Source: Cyanobacteria bacterium RM1_2_2 (GTDB lineage: Bacteria > Cyanobacteriota > Cyanobacteriia > Elainellales > Elainellaceae). Taken from it: a stretch of DNA of 32,900 bases. Positions 17,068 through 26,614 of this stretch are shown in pieces (positions within the stretch are counted from its first letter, which is position 1; each line of letters begins with the position of its first letter). The position numbers and the translations under genes are program-made. The notes below the pieces were generated by a model. It had not been told where the DNA came from. It saw only the letters and a list, made by a program, of their open reading frames with translations, and ran no database searches. The stretch spans positions 1-32,900 of the forward strand of contig JAAUQT010000040.1 of NCBI GenBank assembly GCA_012033495.1. The letters run 5' to 3'.

Positions 17068-17280
17068 TCATATAGACAAACCCGCCCGTCCAGATTTTGG
17101 GTTTCCCAAATCTGGCAAAATTCCCGTAGGGGCGGGTTTCGCAGACCCTATAGGGCATCCGTTCCGATCAGCCCAACAAACCCGCCCGTCCAGATTTGAG
17201 GTTTCGCAGACCCTATTTGTATTTGATTTGTATTTGATTTGTATTTGTTCCGATCAACCTAACAAACCCGCTCGCATACA
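17068..17280. repeat. Family D repeat cluster with an 11-bp tandem
   Basis: Three partial copies of a unit around acaaacccgcccgtccagattt occur at 17078, 17179 and 17265 (the last diverged). They are separated by ttcgcagaccctat and ttccgatca. Between the second and third copies, tgtatttgatt is repeated in tandem about 3.3 times (about 17216-17252). No coding capacity. The cluster fills the gap between pilD and the MerR gene. Confidence 0.8.
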
Positions 17281-17691
17281 TCAAATTTTTTGAATATTAG
17301 GGCAAATGGTTTGTTCAATTCGATCTGCCGGAGGTTGTTCCTGCCAGCCCGAAAGAATGCCTAATAGCTCAGCGCGAAGGGTTTGCAGGGCTTCAATTTG
17401 CTGCGTAATTTCGACCACTTTAGATTCTAAATGCTGCTTTGCCTCGCCACAGGGCAAATTTCCCTGATCATGCACCTCAAGAATTTGATGAATTTCTTTG
17501 AGGTTCAGCCCCAAAGACTGAGATCGCTTAATAAACGCAAGGCGATTCAACACTTCTGTTGAAAAGAGGCGATAGTGTGACTCCGAACGCTCCACCGTCG
17601 GCGTGAGTAAGCCGATTTCTTCGTAATAGCGAATGGTTTTCACTGGAAGCCCGCTCGTTTCCGCGACTTCACCAATTTTGAGGAGTTTCAT
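17281..17691 (-). CDS. MerR family metal-responsive transcriptional regulator
   Basis: A 136-aa protein with the ATG at 17691 (MKLLKIGEVAETSGLP). A longer frame upstream to 17865 runs through repeat DNA and is not credible. The N-terminal winged helix-turn-helix (KIGEVAETSGLPVKTIRYYE) is followed by a dimerisation coiled coil. The metal-binding pattern resembles ZntR/CadR: Cys81 in NLPCGEAKQHLESK at the start of the long helix, and a C-terminal Cys130 in CPNIQKI. The CC pair of true ZntR is missing, so the metal cannot be assigned. No efflux pump is adjacent. It probably controls its own promoter (see 17710). Confidence 0.85.
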   Translation of the reverse strand: MKLLKIGEVAETSGLPVKTIRYYEEIGLLTPTVERSESHYRLFSTEVLNRLAFIKRSQSLGLNLKEIHQILEVHDQGNLPCGEAKQHLESKVVEITQQIEALQTLRAELLGILSGWQEQPPADRIEQTICPNIQKI

Positions 17692-17709
17692 CACTTGTGA
17701 CTCCTGGAT

Positions 17710-17734
17710 CGCTAGGTCTAACTTTACTCTAGCG
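17710..17734 (-). promoter_or_regulatory. Dyad upstream of the MerR gene, candidate operator
   Basis: cgctag (17710-17715) and ctagcg (17729-17734) are a perfect 6-bp inverted repeat with a 13-base centre, 19 bases upstream of the start codon at 17691. The total span of 25 bases is about that of MerR operators. No clean -35/-10 pair with the long 19-20 bp spacing can be read with certainty. Confidence 0.4.
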
Positions 17735-17773
17735 CGAGGGGTGGGGAGGAAAGGCAGAAACCAAAACTGCTTG

Positions 17774-17915
17774 TACGGGCAGGTTTGGCAATGAATCTCA
17801 TCACGGAGACAAATCAATCTTTTGCCAAACCTGCCCCTACCCAACCCACCGGGCAGGTTTTGCAATGAATCTCATCACTGGACAGGCAGATGGTTGGCGA
17901 AACCTGCCCCTACCG
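17774..17915. repeat. Family D-like inverted repeat pair
   Basis: Two adjacent units each begin with gggcaggttt and end with aaacctgcccctac (about 17777-17833 and 17849-17914). Each shares an internal gcaatgaatctcatcac. In each unit the ends are inverted complements, giving stems of 10 bp or more. The cluster lies between the MerR gene and the 3' end of the tricorn gene. Confidence 0.85.
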
Positions 17916-17923
17916 CCCCTGAC

Positions 17924-20900
17924 CTAATTGGGTAATGGCAAATAGGGTCGATTACTAAAATCTGGTAAGGCGACCGGATTTTTCTCTAGCTGCTCCAAAA
18001 TGACCTGAATCGCTTTTTCTAGTTGCGGATCTTTGCCCGCTGCCCAGTCTTGGGGCGTGATTTCGACTTCGAGGTCAGGATCGGTGCCGTAGTTTTCTAC
18101 GTTCCAGCCCACATCTTTAAACCAAAAGGAATATTCAGGCTGAGTTACCTTGCCCTGATCGACGAGGGAATGTCGCGGATGGATGCCGATGACGCCGCCC
18201 CAAGTTCGTTTGCCGATTAGGGTTCCCAGGTTCATCAGCTTGAAACAGTGGCTGAAAATGTCGCCGTCGGAACCTGCATGTTCGTTGGTGATGGCGACGA
18301 TCGGGCCGGCGATCGAATCGGAGGGGTAGGGATCGGGTTTGCCCCAACGGGAAATGTCGTAGCCGATGCGCTGCCGAGCGAGCTTTTCGAGGATGAGTTG
18401 CGAGACATGCCCGCCACCGTTGTAGCGCACGTCTACAATTAGCCCGTCTTTGTGAACTTCGGCAAAATAGTAGCGGTGGAATTCGGCATAGCCATGAGCG
18501 GTCATATCGGGAACATGGACATAGCCGATTCTGCCTTGTGTGGCTGCCTGAACGATGCGGTGATTGCGTTCCACCCACTCTCGATAGCGCAGGTAGGTTT
18601 CGCCCCAGAGGGTTTTGACGGTGACGGTGCGGGTTTCGCTGCGGGTTTCGCTGGAATTGCGTCCTGCAAAGGTGAGGGCAACTTCACATTTAGACTGGTT
18701 GACGAGCAACTCTTGTGGTGCGCAGTGGCGGTTGACTCGCTGCCCGCCGATCGCCAGCAGCACATCACCCACTTGCACATTGGCTCCCAGTTGGCTGAGC
18801 GGCGAGGTTGATCTGTCCAGGAGTCGCCTTCAACGATATGCGTTACCCGATAAGCATCGGACTCAGCATCATACTGAAAGTCTGCGCCCAAAAAGCCCAT
18901 CCGATAGTCGGGTTCTTCGCGGTAATCGCCGCCACGTTCGTAAGCGTGGGAAGTGCCCAACTCGCCCTGCATCTCCCAAACCAGATCGGAAAATTCGGAG
19001 CGGACGGCAACCCGATCCAACAAGGGACGATAGCGCTCATAAACCCGCTGCCAGTCAACGCCAGACATATCAGGCGTCCAGAATTGCTCTTGCTGCAACC
19101 GCCATACTTCTTTGAACATTTGCTGCCACTCTTGCTCTGGATTCACCGACACCCGCACCCGCTTCAGATCAAGCCAGCCGCTTTTACGTCCCGGTTCATT
19201 TTCTTTGTTGCGATCCCGGTCTTGAGGGCTAATTCCACAAACGCGCAAACGGTTGCCAGAACGGTAAATCAGGGTTTTGTGATCTTTACCAACCCGGAAG
19301 TGAGAGACATCAGCAGCGATGCGCTCTTGCTTGTGTGCTTCAAAGTCGTACATCTCCAAGGAGGGTTTAGCGTCGGGTTTGCTGCTGCCGTTGCGACCTT
19401 CCAAACTGCCCTGCACCGGATAGGTGGTAAACAGCACTTTGCCTTCAACGCCCCAAATCTGCCTGTAGATGCCTTCAACAACTGGAAACCCCACAATGCG
19501 CTGCTGAATTTCGTCCAAATCGATTTTGATGGGTTCGATTTTGGGTTTTGCCGGCTTCTCAGACTTCCCAGCATCCACTGTTTCATCTGTAGATTCAAGA
19601 TCGGCGGCGTCTTCCGTTTTTTCTGCCTTGTCTGAGTCTTTCGGTTTCGCGCCGTTCAGGGGTTTGGGGAGAGGCACAAAGGGCGACAGCGTTTCTTTTT
19701 GCAGCGAAATTAGGAAAGGCCGCAGCGCTTTAGGGAAGCTGAGGTCGAAGTAAATGCGGTCGTAGACAGGGTTGAAGTCGCGGATAGACAAAAAGTAGAT
19801 GAACTTACCGCCCGGATCAAACATTGGCTGCGTATCGCGGAAGCGGGGCGGTGTGAGACAGTGGGTGCTGCCATCCTCAATCCGGCAAAGCTTAATCGAA
19901 AAAGTGAACTGAGTTTCGGCACAGCCATACGTCACCCATGCACCATCGGGCGACCAGCAAAAGCCTTGAATTCGATTGAAGTCGCTGCGATCCAAAATAC
20001 GGCTTTCCTTCGTTGCCAAATCGACCCAGATTAGTTCTTGTCGATGATTGGTCAAAATCACCTGATCGGCAGTGGGTGACACTTCCAGGTTAAGCACTCG
20101 CCCCAGATCGAGTCCGGCCAGCGGTTCTGGCGGCATGGCAAAATCGGGGCTGAGAATTTCTAGTGTTTCGGCTCCGCTGCGGTCACAAATGCTAACGAGG
20201 CGCTGTTTGTCGTTCAGCCAGCGAGTGAGGCGGTAGCGTCCGGCATCAGGTACGCCAAGCTGAAACACGGCTCCTTCCCAGTTGCCAAAGCAGAAACTTT
20301 TGCCGCGTGTGGTGATGGCGACCGAATGCCCTTCTGGGTGCAGATCATAGTAGTTGAGGAATTCGTCGGCATCCACAAACTTGCGCTGACGTTGCACCTT
20401 GGGGCTGTGAAACTGCACGTCAATTAAGTGATTTGATTCAGTAGCAGGATCAAACCAAAACAAATCGGCTCCTGCATGGTAAACAATCTGCGTTCCATCT
20501 GTAGAGGCATTGCGAGCGTAGTAGTCGCTTTGCTGAGTGTGGCGCTGCAAATCTTCGCCGCTGGGCATACAGGAATAGAGATGACCGATGCCTTCGTGAT
20601 CGGAGAGGAAGTAAATTCGCTCTCCCACCCACATCGGCGAGGCTAAATTGCCGTTCAGATCGATCAGCTTCCTGAAACTGCCCTCACCTGTTGGATCAAC
20701 CCACAGCACGCCTACCCTGCCGCCGCGATACCGTTTCCAGCGAGCCGGATCGGCCGTATTGCGCCCCAACACCACGCCGCCATTTGCTCCAAACGAAACG
20801 CTGTGGGCTAAGCCGTAGGGCAATTGTTCGGGCAGTCCGCCTGCTGGATTGATCGTGTAAAGATGAGGCATTCCATGGAAGGGTTGTCCGGTACTGCTGC

Positions 20901-21210
20901 GAAAGACAATCGCCTTACCGTCTCGACTCCAGCCTTCCACATGCGCCGATCCTACAAACGTCAGCCGCTTCGCCGCGCCGCCCAGTGCAGGCATTTCATA
21001 CACTTCCGAGTGACCTTCTTCACGCCCCACGAAGGCTAGCTGCGTTCCATCGGGCGATAAAAACGGACGACGCACCATGCCGAGATTGGCAGTTAAGCGA
21101 ATGGCGACGCCACCTTGAACCGATACACTCCAGAGATCATCTTCGCAAACAAACACCACTCGATCGCCACTGATGGTGGGATAGCGGTAGTAACCAGGTT
21201 GTTGACTCAT
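17924..21210 (-). pseudogene. Tricorn protease homologue (S41), frameshifted
   Basis: The gene encodes a ~1095-aa cytoplasmic protease of the tricorn type: N-terminal six- and seven-bladed beta-propellers (to about residue 680), then the core with C1, PDZ and S41 parts. The frame from 21210 carries real sequence to about residue 800, including the SH pair in LGTSHAYE (S754, H755; tricorn S745, H746). It then runs out of frame to 18502. The rest is in the frame ending at 17924: SPLSQLGANVQVGDVLLAI (PDZ), nucleophile Ser in AGSDGD, and Glu in VENYGTDPD. Ser to Glu spacing is 58 residues, as in tricorn S965/E1023. One missing base near 18803-18814 explains the break. Known role of the family: degradation of peptides, probably released by larger proteases. 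If real, the lesion removes the catalytic Ser and Glu. Confidence 0.88.
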
Positions 21211-21392
21211 GCGTTTCGTGCAAACTTGGGAGGTGAAAGGAGCAAAAGCAAATAATTTCTATCCATTAAAGCTCGAAGTTTTTGCAGATGGGATAAATCT
21301 CACAGTTTTTTTTTCATACCCGTGGCGCTTCGATGCCTGCTGTTCAGGCAAAATCATGGAATAGAAGCAATCTCCGTTGCTGGCTAAACGTC

Positions 21393-22122
21393 ATGCTGCC
21401 AACCAAACCTCGATTTCTCAGTTTTGAAGAGTATCTGTCCTACGACGACGGCATAGAGAATTTGTACGAACTGTTTAACGGAGAACTGGTTCAAGTGCCA
21501 CCAGAATCGGGTTTTAACATCGAAATTGCAAATTTTCTATTCTCACTTTTTCTACCAATCGTCGGGTATCGTCGGCTCAGAGGACACGGTTTAGAACTCG
21601 AAGTGCGAGGAGAACCATTATTCGGGAAGAGCACATTCAGCTTCTCAAACAACGAAATACGATTCGGCTTGATATGGCTCCTCCCCGGTTGGTCGTCTAC
21701 CGTGTACACACCCGTTGAGATTAGCTTCGCAGATTTCGCCCCCTAGATCCCCATTCTGGAGGACCTCTCCAAGCCGATTGGGTCTTCAAAGTCTCCCACG
21801 GGTGGGGGATTTAGGAGGCTGAGAGGAGTTGTGTATACACTGTAACCTATTGGTCGTGGCAATTGTCAGCCTGGGGAAACTGCAACGCGACTGTGATTAT
21901 ACTTCTAAACGCTCACAGTATCAGGATTGAAGCACTCTCGAATATTGGATTGTTGACCCGCAAGGAAAAACTTTCCTGATTTTATAATTGAATAAATTAG
22001 TGTATATAAAAGTGAATGTATTTAGGAGCACTGACTGGATTCATTCACCTCAGTTTAGAGAACTCAATCTCACAGTCGCTCAAATTTTTGCAGCAACCAA
22101 CCCATCAGAGACAGTTGAGTAA
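21393..22122 (+). pseudogene. Uma2 family (putative restriction endonuclease-like) pseudogene
   Basis: An old Uma2 (DUF820) gene with a PD-(D/E)XK-like fold, common in cyanobacteria and of unknown function. The start MLPTKPRFLSFEEYLSYDD and GELVQVPPESGFNIEIA are normal. After VRGEP (about 21617) a small internal deletion removes the PDL region and shifts the frame; the second frame reads IIREEHIQLLKQRNTI. A 153 bp element then splits the gene at RLVV (21697-21849, 8-bp target duplication). Beyond it the sequence continues LGKLQRDCDYTSKRSQYQD, stop, then EYWIVDPQGKTFLIL, stop, ending NPSETVE at 22122. So there are two in-frame stops, one deletion and one insertion. This is clear decay. Confidence 0.9.
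21697..21849. mobile_element. Small non-autonomous transposon (MITE) in the Uma2 gene
   Basis: A 153 bp insert flanked by an exact 8-bp direct repeat ttggtcgt (21689-21696 and 21850-21857). The host gene reads through perfectly if the insert and one copy are removed. Ends are imperfect inverted repeats: ctaccgtgtacacac at the left against the complement of gtgtatacactgtaa at the right. The interior is itself a broken palindrome of the common cyanobacterial type (ccccctagatcccc against ggggatttaggagg). It has no coding capacity; an 8-bp duplication fits several IS families, so the helper is unknown. Confidence 0.85.
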
Positions 22123-22141
22123 GTCAACCAAACGAAGAATT

Positions 22142-22366
22142 TTAGAAAGAATTTCTGCGACCGTTGGTGAGTGCTGTGAGCAGCAAGTAAATTAAACCAG
22201 CGGCAATAGCAATTTGCCAAGCATGAGGCATTAAAGTAAATCGAAGCCAATAGCCAAAGCCAGCCGAAATTCTCAGCAGTGAACTAAGAATCCAGGATGC
22301 CCCTTTCAAAAGTAAAAAGCAGGCAGCGACAACACCAAGTGCTTGAATAAAACGATTGTTAAACAT
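22142..22366 (-). CDS. Small membrane protein, unknown
   Basis: A 74-aa protein with two predicted membrane segments (about residues 8-32, ALGVVAACFLLLKGASWILS, and 48-67, AWQIAIAAGLIYLLLTAL) and a basic tail NGRRNSF. I do not recognise the family. It starts with ATG at 22366 and ends 20 bp from the Uma2 pseudogene, convergent with it. The hydrophobic pattern and short loops suggest a true small membrane protein; support is moderate. Confidence 0.55.
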   Translation of the reverse strand: MFNNRFIQALGVVAACFLLLKGASWILSSLLRISAGFGYWLRFTLMPHAWQIAIAAGLIYLLLTALTNGRRNSF

Positions 22367-22902
22367 GATTGAAAGAAGACGCTACTCAGTTAGAGTTCCC
22401 AAGCAGAGCATCAACTTCACAGATCCAAAATAGCCACGAGCCAACCCGTTTAGAGCAAGCTAAGTTCAAATGCAGTGGCTGCCCTGCGTCAAGGTAATCA
22501 GCAAATCTTCTAACAGCTTCAGTGAAAAAGTTGGGCTACTGGGTATGAAAACCCCGGCAACGGAGGGCTGGCGAACTGATTTGAGAGAAACAGTGCATGG
22601 ACAAATCGTAATAGCACCTTCCAAGGGGGGAATACAACTGCCAGATAAGTCTAGGACTACTGCTCTGTGTCGGTGAGCACCAGGGGCGTTATTTCTCGAT
22701 CTTTGGCAACCGACATGGCAGCAGTCAAGAAAAAAGTACATCCGTTCTACTAGACCTTCTAGCGGTCAGCAATAACCTTCGGTGCAAGTAATGCCATTTT
22801 GCAAAGGTTAGAGGAAGACAGCCAGCGATTCAAACGGTTCTGGTTTCGTGGCGGAACAATTAATTGCCATTTTTACTGCGTTTACGGGATTTGGAGCATC
22901 TC
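22367..22902. other. Gene-poor stretch, no supported gene
   Basis: Two overlapping frames on opposite strands (22470-22676 plus, 22466-22741 minus) have no family features and I leave them out. No tRNA or known RNA motif is visible. The right end meets family C copy 3. Confidence 0.5.
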
Positions 22903-23030
22903 AGGAATGGGAATTCAATCCGTTCGATCGTGGGTAGGGGCGGTTTTGCAGTCAAATCGATTGCCGGATGCCCATTGATCTGCAAAACCCGCCCTTACAG
23001 TTTACGGATTGATTCAATCCACGATCCTTA
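22903..23030 (-). repeat. Family C interspersed repeat, copy 3 (reverse orientation)
   Basis: The reverse complement of copies 1 and 2: aggaatgggaattcaatcc at the left and gattgattcaatccacgatcc at the right, with core arms gtaggggcggttttgc and gcaaaacccgccctta. It lies 25 bases beyond the fasciclin terminator. Confidence 0.85.
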
Positions 23031-23054
23031 GAGCGCAATGAGTTCCGAACGCGG

Positions 23055-23086
23055 AAAACCCAAGAGTAGCAACTGCCACTCTTGGG
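23055..23086 (-). terminator. Rho-independent terminator of the fasciclin gene
   Basis: cccaagagt (23059-23067) and actcttggg (23078-23086) form a perfect 9-bp stem with a 10-base loop. On the minus strand four T follow. It sits 8 bp after the stop codon of the fasciclin gene. Confidence 0.75.
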
Positions 23087-23093
23087 AAGGAAT

Positions 23094-23495
23094 CTATGCA
23101 GGAATCAACACAGTATCAATAATGTGAATGACACCATTGTCAGCAGCCACATCAGGGGTTGTAACAGTAGAGTTATTCACCTTCACGCCTTTGGAAGCAT
23201 CAATTGCCACCTCTGAGCCTTCAACAGTTTTAGCCGACTTCAGCTTCACTACATCCGCCGCCATGACCTTACCGGATACGACGTGGTAGGTCAGGATTTT
23301 CTTGAGTTGAGGAATGTCCTTGAGTAGTCCATCTACCGTGCCTTCTGGTAATTTGGCGAATGCCTCATCTGTAGGGGCAAAGACCGTGAATGGGCCTTTA
23401 CCTTTGAGTGTATCAACCAAACCAGCGGCTTTGACAGCAGCAACCAGGGTGCTGAAAGAACCAGCATTAACGGCAGTATCAACAATGTCAGCCAT
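23094..23495 (-). CDS. Fasciclin (FAS1) domain protein
   Basis: A 133-aa single-domain FAS1 protein. It shows the two conserved blocks: [15 protein letters not shown] (H1, about residues 36-50) and the C-terminal [13 protein letters not shown] (H2), with the YH motif in ILTYHVVSG between them. There is no signal peptide, unlike many secreted fasciclins, so it may stay in the cytoplasm. Such stand-alone domains are common in cyanobacteria and are often called secreted or surface proteins, with little functional proof. It has its own terminator. It is the last gene of the light-stress run before repeat DNA and is separated from ftsH by family B copy 2. Confidence 0.9.
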   Translation of the reverse strand: MADIVDTAVNAGSFSTLVAAVKAAGLVDTLKGKGPFTVFAPTDEAFAKLPEGTVDGLLKDIPQLKKILTYHVVSGKVMAADVVKLKSAKTVEGSEVAIDASKGVKVNNSTVTTPDVAADNGVIHIIDTVLIPA

Positions 23496-23669
23496 GTTTT
23501 TTACCTAGTATGTGTCATTTGTTGACGGTTTTATCCATTGCAGGATAATTGGCCAACTCTGATTAGTATGACACTCGCATGTTTGATTTTATGTTTGAAT
23601 CGTTGCTTGAATACATATTTTTAGTGAATCATAGAAGAACAAACTAATGGTTTGGAATCATTTATGTAA

Positions 23670-23880
23670 GTAGAAGAACCCAATTCAACGGACTTAAAAT
23701 TCGGGTTTCGACTGCGCTCAACCCGCCGTTTGACTGCGCTCAACTCACCGAATGCTGAAAATTGGCGCGTTGAGCGGAGCCGAAACGCACCGTTTGACTA
23801 TGCTCAACTCACCGAATGCTGAAGGTTGGCGCGTTGAGCGGAGCCGAAACGCATCTGACAATTCATTTTGTCCACCTACT
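23670..23880. repeat. Family B palindromic repeat, copy 2
   Basis: From gtaagtagaagaaccc to tttgtccacctact. It lacks the insertion seen in copy 1 but carries a ~64 bp internal duplication (gactgcgctcaactcaccgaatgctgaa... ending gagccgaaacgcaccgttt, twice). The gtttcgactgcgctcaac and gttgagcggagccgaaac arms form the stem. It fills most of the gap between fas1 and ftsH. Between 23881 and 24023 there is only a possible hairpin (ggttggag/ctccaacc), which may end the ftsH transcript. Confidence 0.85.
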
Positions 23881-24023
23881 GAGCAGTCCTAGATAATTCA
23901 TTGTTGTCTATGGCAGTCCTCAATGATCGGCAGAAGGGGGTTGGAGAAGGTAATGCCCCCCTCCTTGGAAAGGCTCCAACCTTCTCTCGCTTTTTCATCG
24001 ATGATTTGGGATAGCCATAGCAT

Positions 24024-25907
24024 TCAATCTTTCAAATAAATGTCTCGGACGACTGTTGAAGCCTGAACCTGACTCAGCAACTGATGCAGTTTCTCACCTT
24101 CAATCGCTTCAGTTTCCAAAAGCTGCATCGTGATAGTTTCCAACAGGTCGCGGTTATGTCTGATCGTCTCCAATGCCTGCTGGTGAGCGGTTTCGACGAT
24201 CTCTTTTACCTCACGGTCGATTGCCTGTGCGGTTTCCTCACTCATAGAACGGCGGGCATTGGGCATCCCATCGTTAAGGAACATCGGTCTTGCGCCCTGC
24301 TGATATGCCAGCGGGCCCAAGACTTTGCTCATGCCAAAGGTTGTCACCATTTGTTCTGCCAGGTCAGTTGCCCGCTGCAAATCATTAGATGCGCCTGTGG
24401 TAATGCTGTTGAATACAATCTCCTCTGCCGATCGCCCGCCCAGCAACGTAGCAATCTGCCCCCGCAGTTCCGCTTCATCCATTAAGAACCGATCTTCTGT
24501 CGGCAATTGCAGCGTATACCCCAGGGCTGCCATACCACGGGAAACAATAGAAATCTTTTCGACCCGACCACTCCCCGGCATCAGCGACCCGACCAGCGCA
24601 TGACCGACTTCATGATAGGCAACAATTTTCTTTTCCTTGTCGTTGAGGACTCGGCTTTTCTTTTCCAACCCTGCTACAACTCGCTCGATAGCCTCCGCAA
24701 AGTCTGTCTGTGCCACCGCCTGCCGTCCGTTGCGAGCTGCTAACAAAGCTGCCTCATTCACCAGATTTGCCAAATCTGCTCCAGCAAAACCAGGGGTGCG
24801 GGTAGCGATTGCCCTCAAATCCACATCTTCACCCAGCTTTACTTTCTGCGCATGGATGTTAAGAATGGCTTCTCGTCCTGATAGGGCAGGACGATCGACT
24901 AAGACTTGCCGATCAAACCGACCAGGGCGCAGCAGGGCAGGATCGAGAATTTCGGGGCGATTGGTGGCAGCCAGCACAATGACCGTAGCTGCTTCTGCCG
25001 AAAATCCATCCATTTCAGACAGCAATTGGTTGAGCGTCTGTTCTCGCTCATCGTTGCCGCCGTAGAAACCATTGCTGCTGCGCGACTTGCCGATCGCGTC
25101 TAGTTCGTCGATGAATACAATACAAGGAGCCTGCTTTTTGGCTTGCTCAAACAAATCCCGCACTCTGGAAGATCCCACACCGACAAACATTTCCACAAAC
25201 TCTGAGCCAGAAATACTGAAAAAGGGAACTCCAGCTTCTCCGGCAACTGCTTTCGCCAGCAGGGTCTTACCCGTCCCCGGTGGCCCCACCAGCAGCACAC
25301 CTTTGGGAATTCGCGCTCCAATCTGGGTATAACGTCCTGGCGTTTTGAGGAAATCCACAATCTCAACTAACTCAGCCTTTGCTTCCTCCACTCCCGCTAC
25401 ATCTGCAAACGTTATCTTAGCGGCTTCTCCCTCAACGTATACTTTGGCTTTACTTTTACCAATCGAGAGCATTCCTTGAGCACCACCACCGCCACGACGG
25501 GCAAAAAACTGCCAGATGCCTACAAAGATCAGCGGCGGAATCACCCAGCCCAGCACGTTACCAATCCAGCCGTTTTTAGGGGGTGGGGCAGCGGCAAACT
25601 CAACGCCTTTCTCTTCTAGTAAATTAGGCAAACTTAAATCAAAAATAGGGGTAGTTGAGAAGACTTGCCCAGCCTCTTCGTCACCCGTTTTGAGTTGAAA
25701 GCGAATTTGATTTTGTCCCACTTGCACCCGCGAAACTTCACCTTCTTGTACCTGATGGATAAACAAGCTGTAGGGCACTCCGGGAATCTGAGGACCTGTC
25801 ACCAGCGGCAATATAAAATTAGCGGCTAAGAATAAGGCTCCGATGATGAGAAAAATATTGTTGAAAAGACGAAAACGGGGTGGATTGGGTTGATCTTTAA
25901 TTGGCAT
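24024..25907 (-). CDS. ftsH: ATP-dependent zinc metalloprotease FtsH
   Basis: A 627-aa thylakoid or plasma-membrane AAA protease. In cyanobacteria, FtsH complexes degrade damaged photosystem II D1 and other membrane proteins. Two N-terminal membrane segments (about residues 15-35 and 114-135) flank a periplasmic/lumenal loop. AAA motifs: Walker A GPPGTGKT (208-215), Walker [13 protein letters not shown] (262-273), and second region of homology [21 protein letters not shown]. Protease motif: HEVGH (H432, E433, H436). Length is typical. Cyanobacteria carry about four FtsH genes and I cannot tell which one this is; the clustering with hli, nblA and a rhodopsin suggests a stress-related copy. Confidence 0.96.
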   Translation of the reverse strand: MPIKDQPNPPRFRLFNNIFLIIGALFLAANFILPLVTGPQIPGVPYSLFIHQVQEGEVSRVQVGQNQIRFQLKTGDEEAGQVFSTTPIFDLSLPNLLEEKGVEFAAAPPPKNGWIGNVLGWVIPPLIFVGIWQFFARRGGGGAQGMLSIGKSKAKVYVEGEAAKITFADVAGVEEAKAELVEIVDFLKTPGRYTQIGARIPKGVLLVGPPGTGKTLLAKAVAGEAGVPFFSISGSEFVEMFVGVGSSRVRDLFEQAKKQAPCIVFIDELDAIGKSRSSNGFYGGNDEREQTLNQLLSEMDGFSAEAATVIVLAATNRPEILDPALLRPGRFDRQVLVDRPALSGREAILNIHAQKVKLGEDVDLRAIATRTPGFAGADLANLVNEAALLAARNGRQAVAQTDFAEAIERVVAGLEKKSRVLNDKEKKIVAYHEVGHALVGSLMPGSGRVEKISIVSRGMAALGYTLQLPTEDRFLMDEAELRGQIATLLGGRSAEEIVFNSITTGASNDLQRATDLAEQMVTTFGMSKVLGPLAYQQGARPMFLNDGMPNARRSMSEETAQAIDREVKEIVETAHQQALETIRHNRDLLETITMQLLETEAIEGEKLHQLLSQVQASTVVRDIYLKD

Positions 25908-26024
25908 GATAGTTACTCATCAATAGGGAATTTTCTTGCAACTTAAATGAACCTTGTTTGATTTCTGGAGTGATTTGATGAACTACGACATTAAAATCAA
26001 CAATTCATCCATCAGTTGAGCAAA

Positions 26025-26309
26025 TCAATAACTCTCACCGAGGTGAAGTGCGGGTTCATAATCGAGGCAATTGATCGCTGCTTCAGTCAGAGCTTTGCAG
26101 GGATGAATCGTACATTTCAGGTGATATTCCCCTGTAAAAAAGGTGCAGCCACTACACGGAACTTGATGCAACCGTTGCAGATTGCCCCAACCTTGCCGCA
26201 AATCCTTCCAGAACGACCATAAGAAACTCAGTAGAATCAGCCACATACAAATGGCGAAAATAGATCTGACAATAGATGGAACAATCTGAAGTAAAGTTGT
26301 GATCAGCAT
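26025..26309 (-). CDS. Small cysteine-motif membrane protein, conserved in cyanobacteria
   Basis: A 94-aa protein. It has one N-terminal hydrophobic segment (about residues 8-33, IVPSIVRSIFAICMWLILLSF), then an amphipathic stretch and the cysteine block VPCSGCTFFTGEYHLKCTIHP followed by CKALTEAAINCLDYEP. Five cysteines in this arrangement suggest a metal or disulfide site on one side of the membrane. I recall similar short proteins annotated as hypothetical in cyanobacteria, but no function. It lies 117 bp upstream of ftsH on the same strand, so the two may form one transcript. Confidence 0.7.
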   Translation of the reverse strand: MLITTLLQIVPSIVRSIFAICMWLILLSFLWSFWKDLRQGWGNLQRLHQVPCSGCTFFTGEYHLKCTIHPCKALTEAAINCLDYEPALHLGESY

Positions 26310-26482
26310 GGTAGGATGACACCGAGAGTATTAAATCAAATGGATGCGATCACATTAATTTCGAGATCAGGAGATTAGTTTGGAGTTCTGTATGCAGAAT
26401 TCAGAAATTTCGATCTGAAGGTTGAACACTTCCCCTGTAGCTCAGAAGCAAGTTGGGTCAAGCTATCGGTTTCGTCGCTCAA

Positions 26483-26604
26483 GGAGATTTCTAGGAAAAA
26501 GTTGTTGCCACGTTGGGGCAGGTTTGGACTCAGTCTCGCGTCGCCCAGATGATTGATCTGCAAAACCTGCCCGTACCGGGGTAGAGGGTTTCCCAGAAAT
26601 CTCC
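26483..26604. repeat. Family A palindromic repeat, copy b (complete)
   Basis: The only complete copy here, 122 bp. Terminal arms are ggagatttctagg (26483) and cccagaaatctcc (26592-26604), near-perfect inverted complements. Internal arms are ggcaggttt and aaacctgcc. The spacing and the lack of coding suggest a MITE-like or REP-like element. It lies 10 bp downstream of the 312-aa gene stop and splits the light-stress run into two parts. Confidence 0.9.
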
Positions 26605-26614
26605 CAACAACGGC

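Noticed and set aside
17692-17865. N-terminal extension of the MerR protein
   Set aside because: It crosses family D repeats and precedes a standard MerR start (MKLLKIGEVA).
17068-17915. Direct repeats as a CRISPR array
   Set aside because: Units are few, unevenly spaced and palindromic, with no cas genes; they belong to interspersed repeat families.
18502-18800. Ala/Pro/Ser-rich tail of the long tricorn frame
   Set aside because: It is out-of-frame translation after the break; the true core continues in the neighbouring frame.
22466-22741. Opposed frames of 68 and 91 aa
   Set aside because: No motifs, weak starts, and they overlap each other.
26425-26480. tRNA-like words (cctgtagctcag)
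   Set aside because: No acceptor stem, anticodon arm or T-loop follows.
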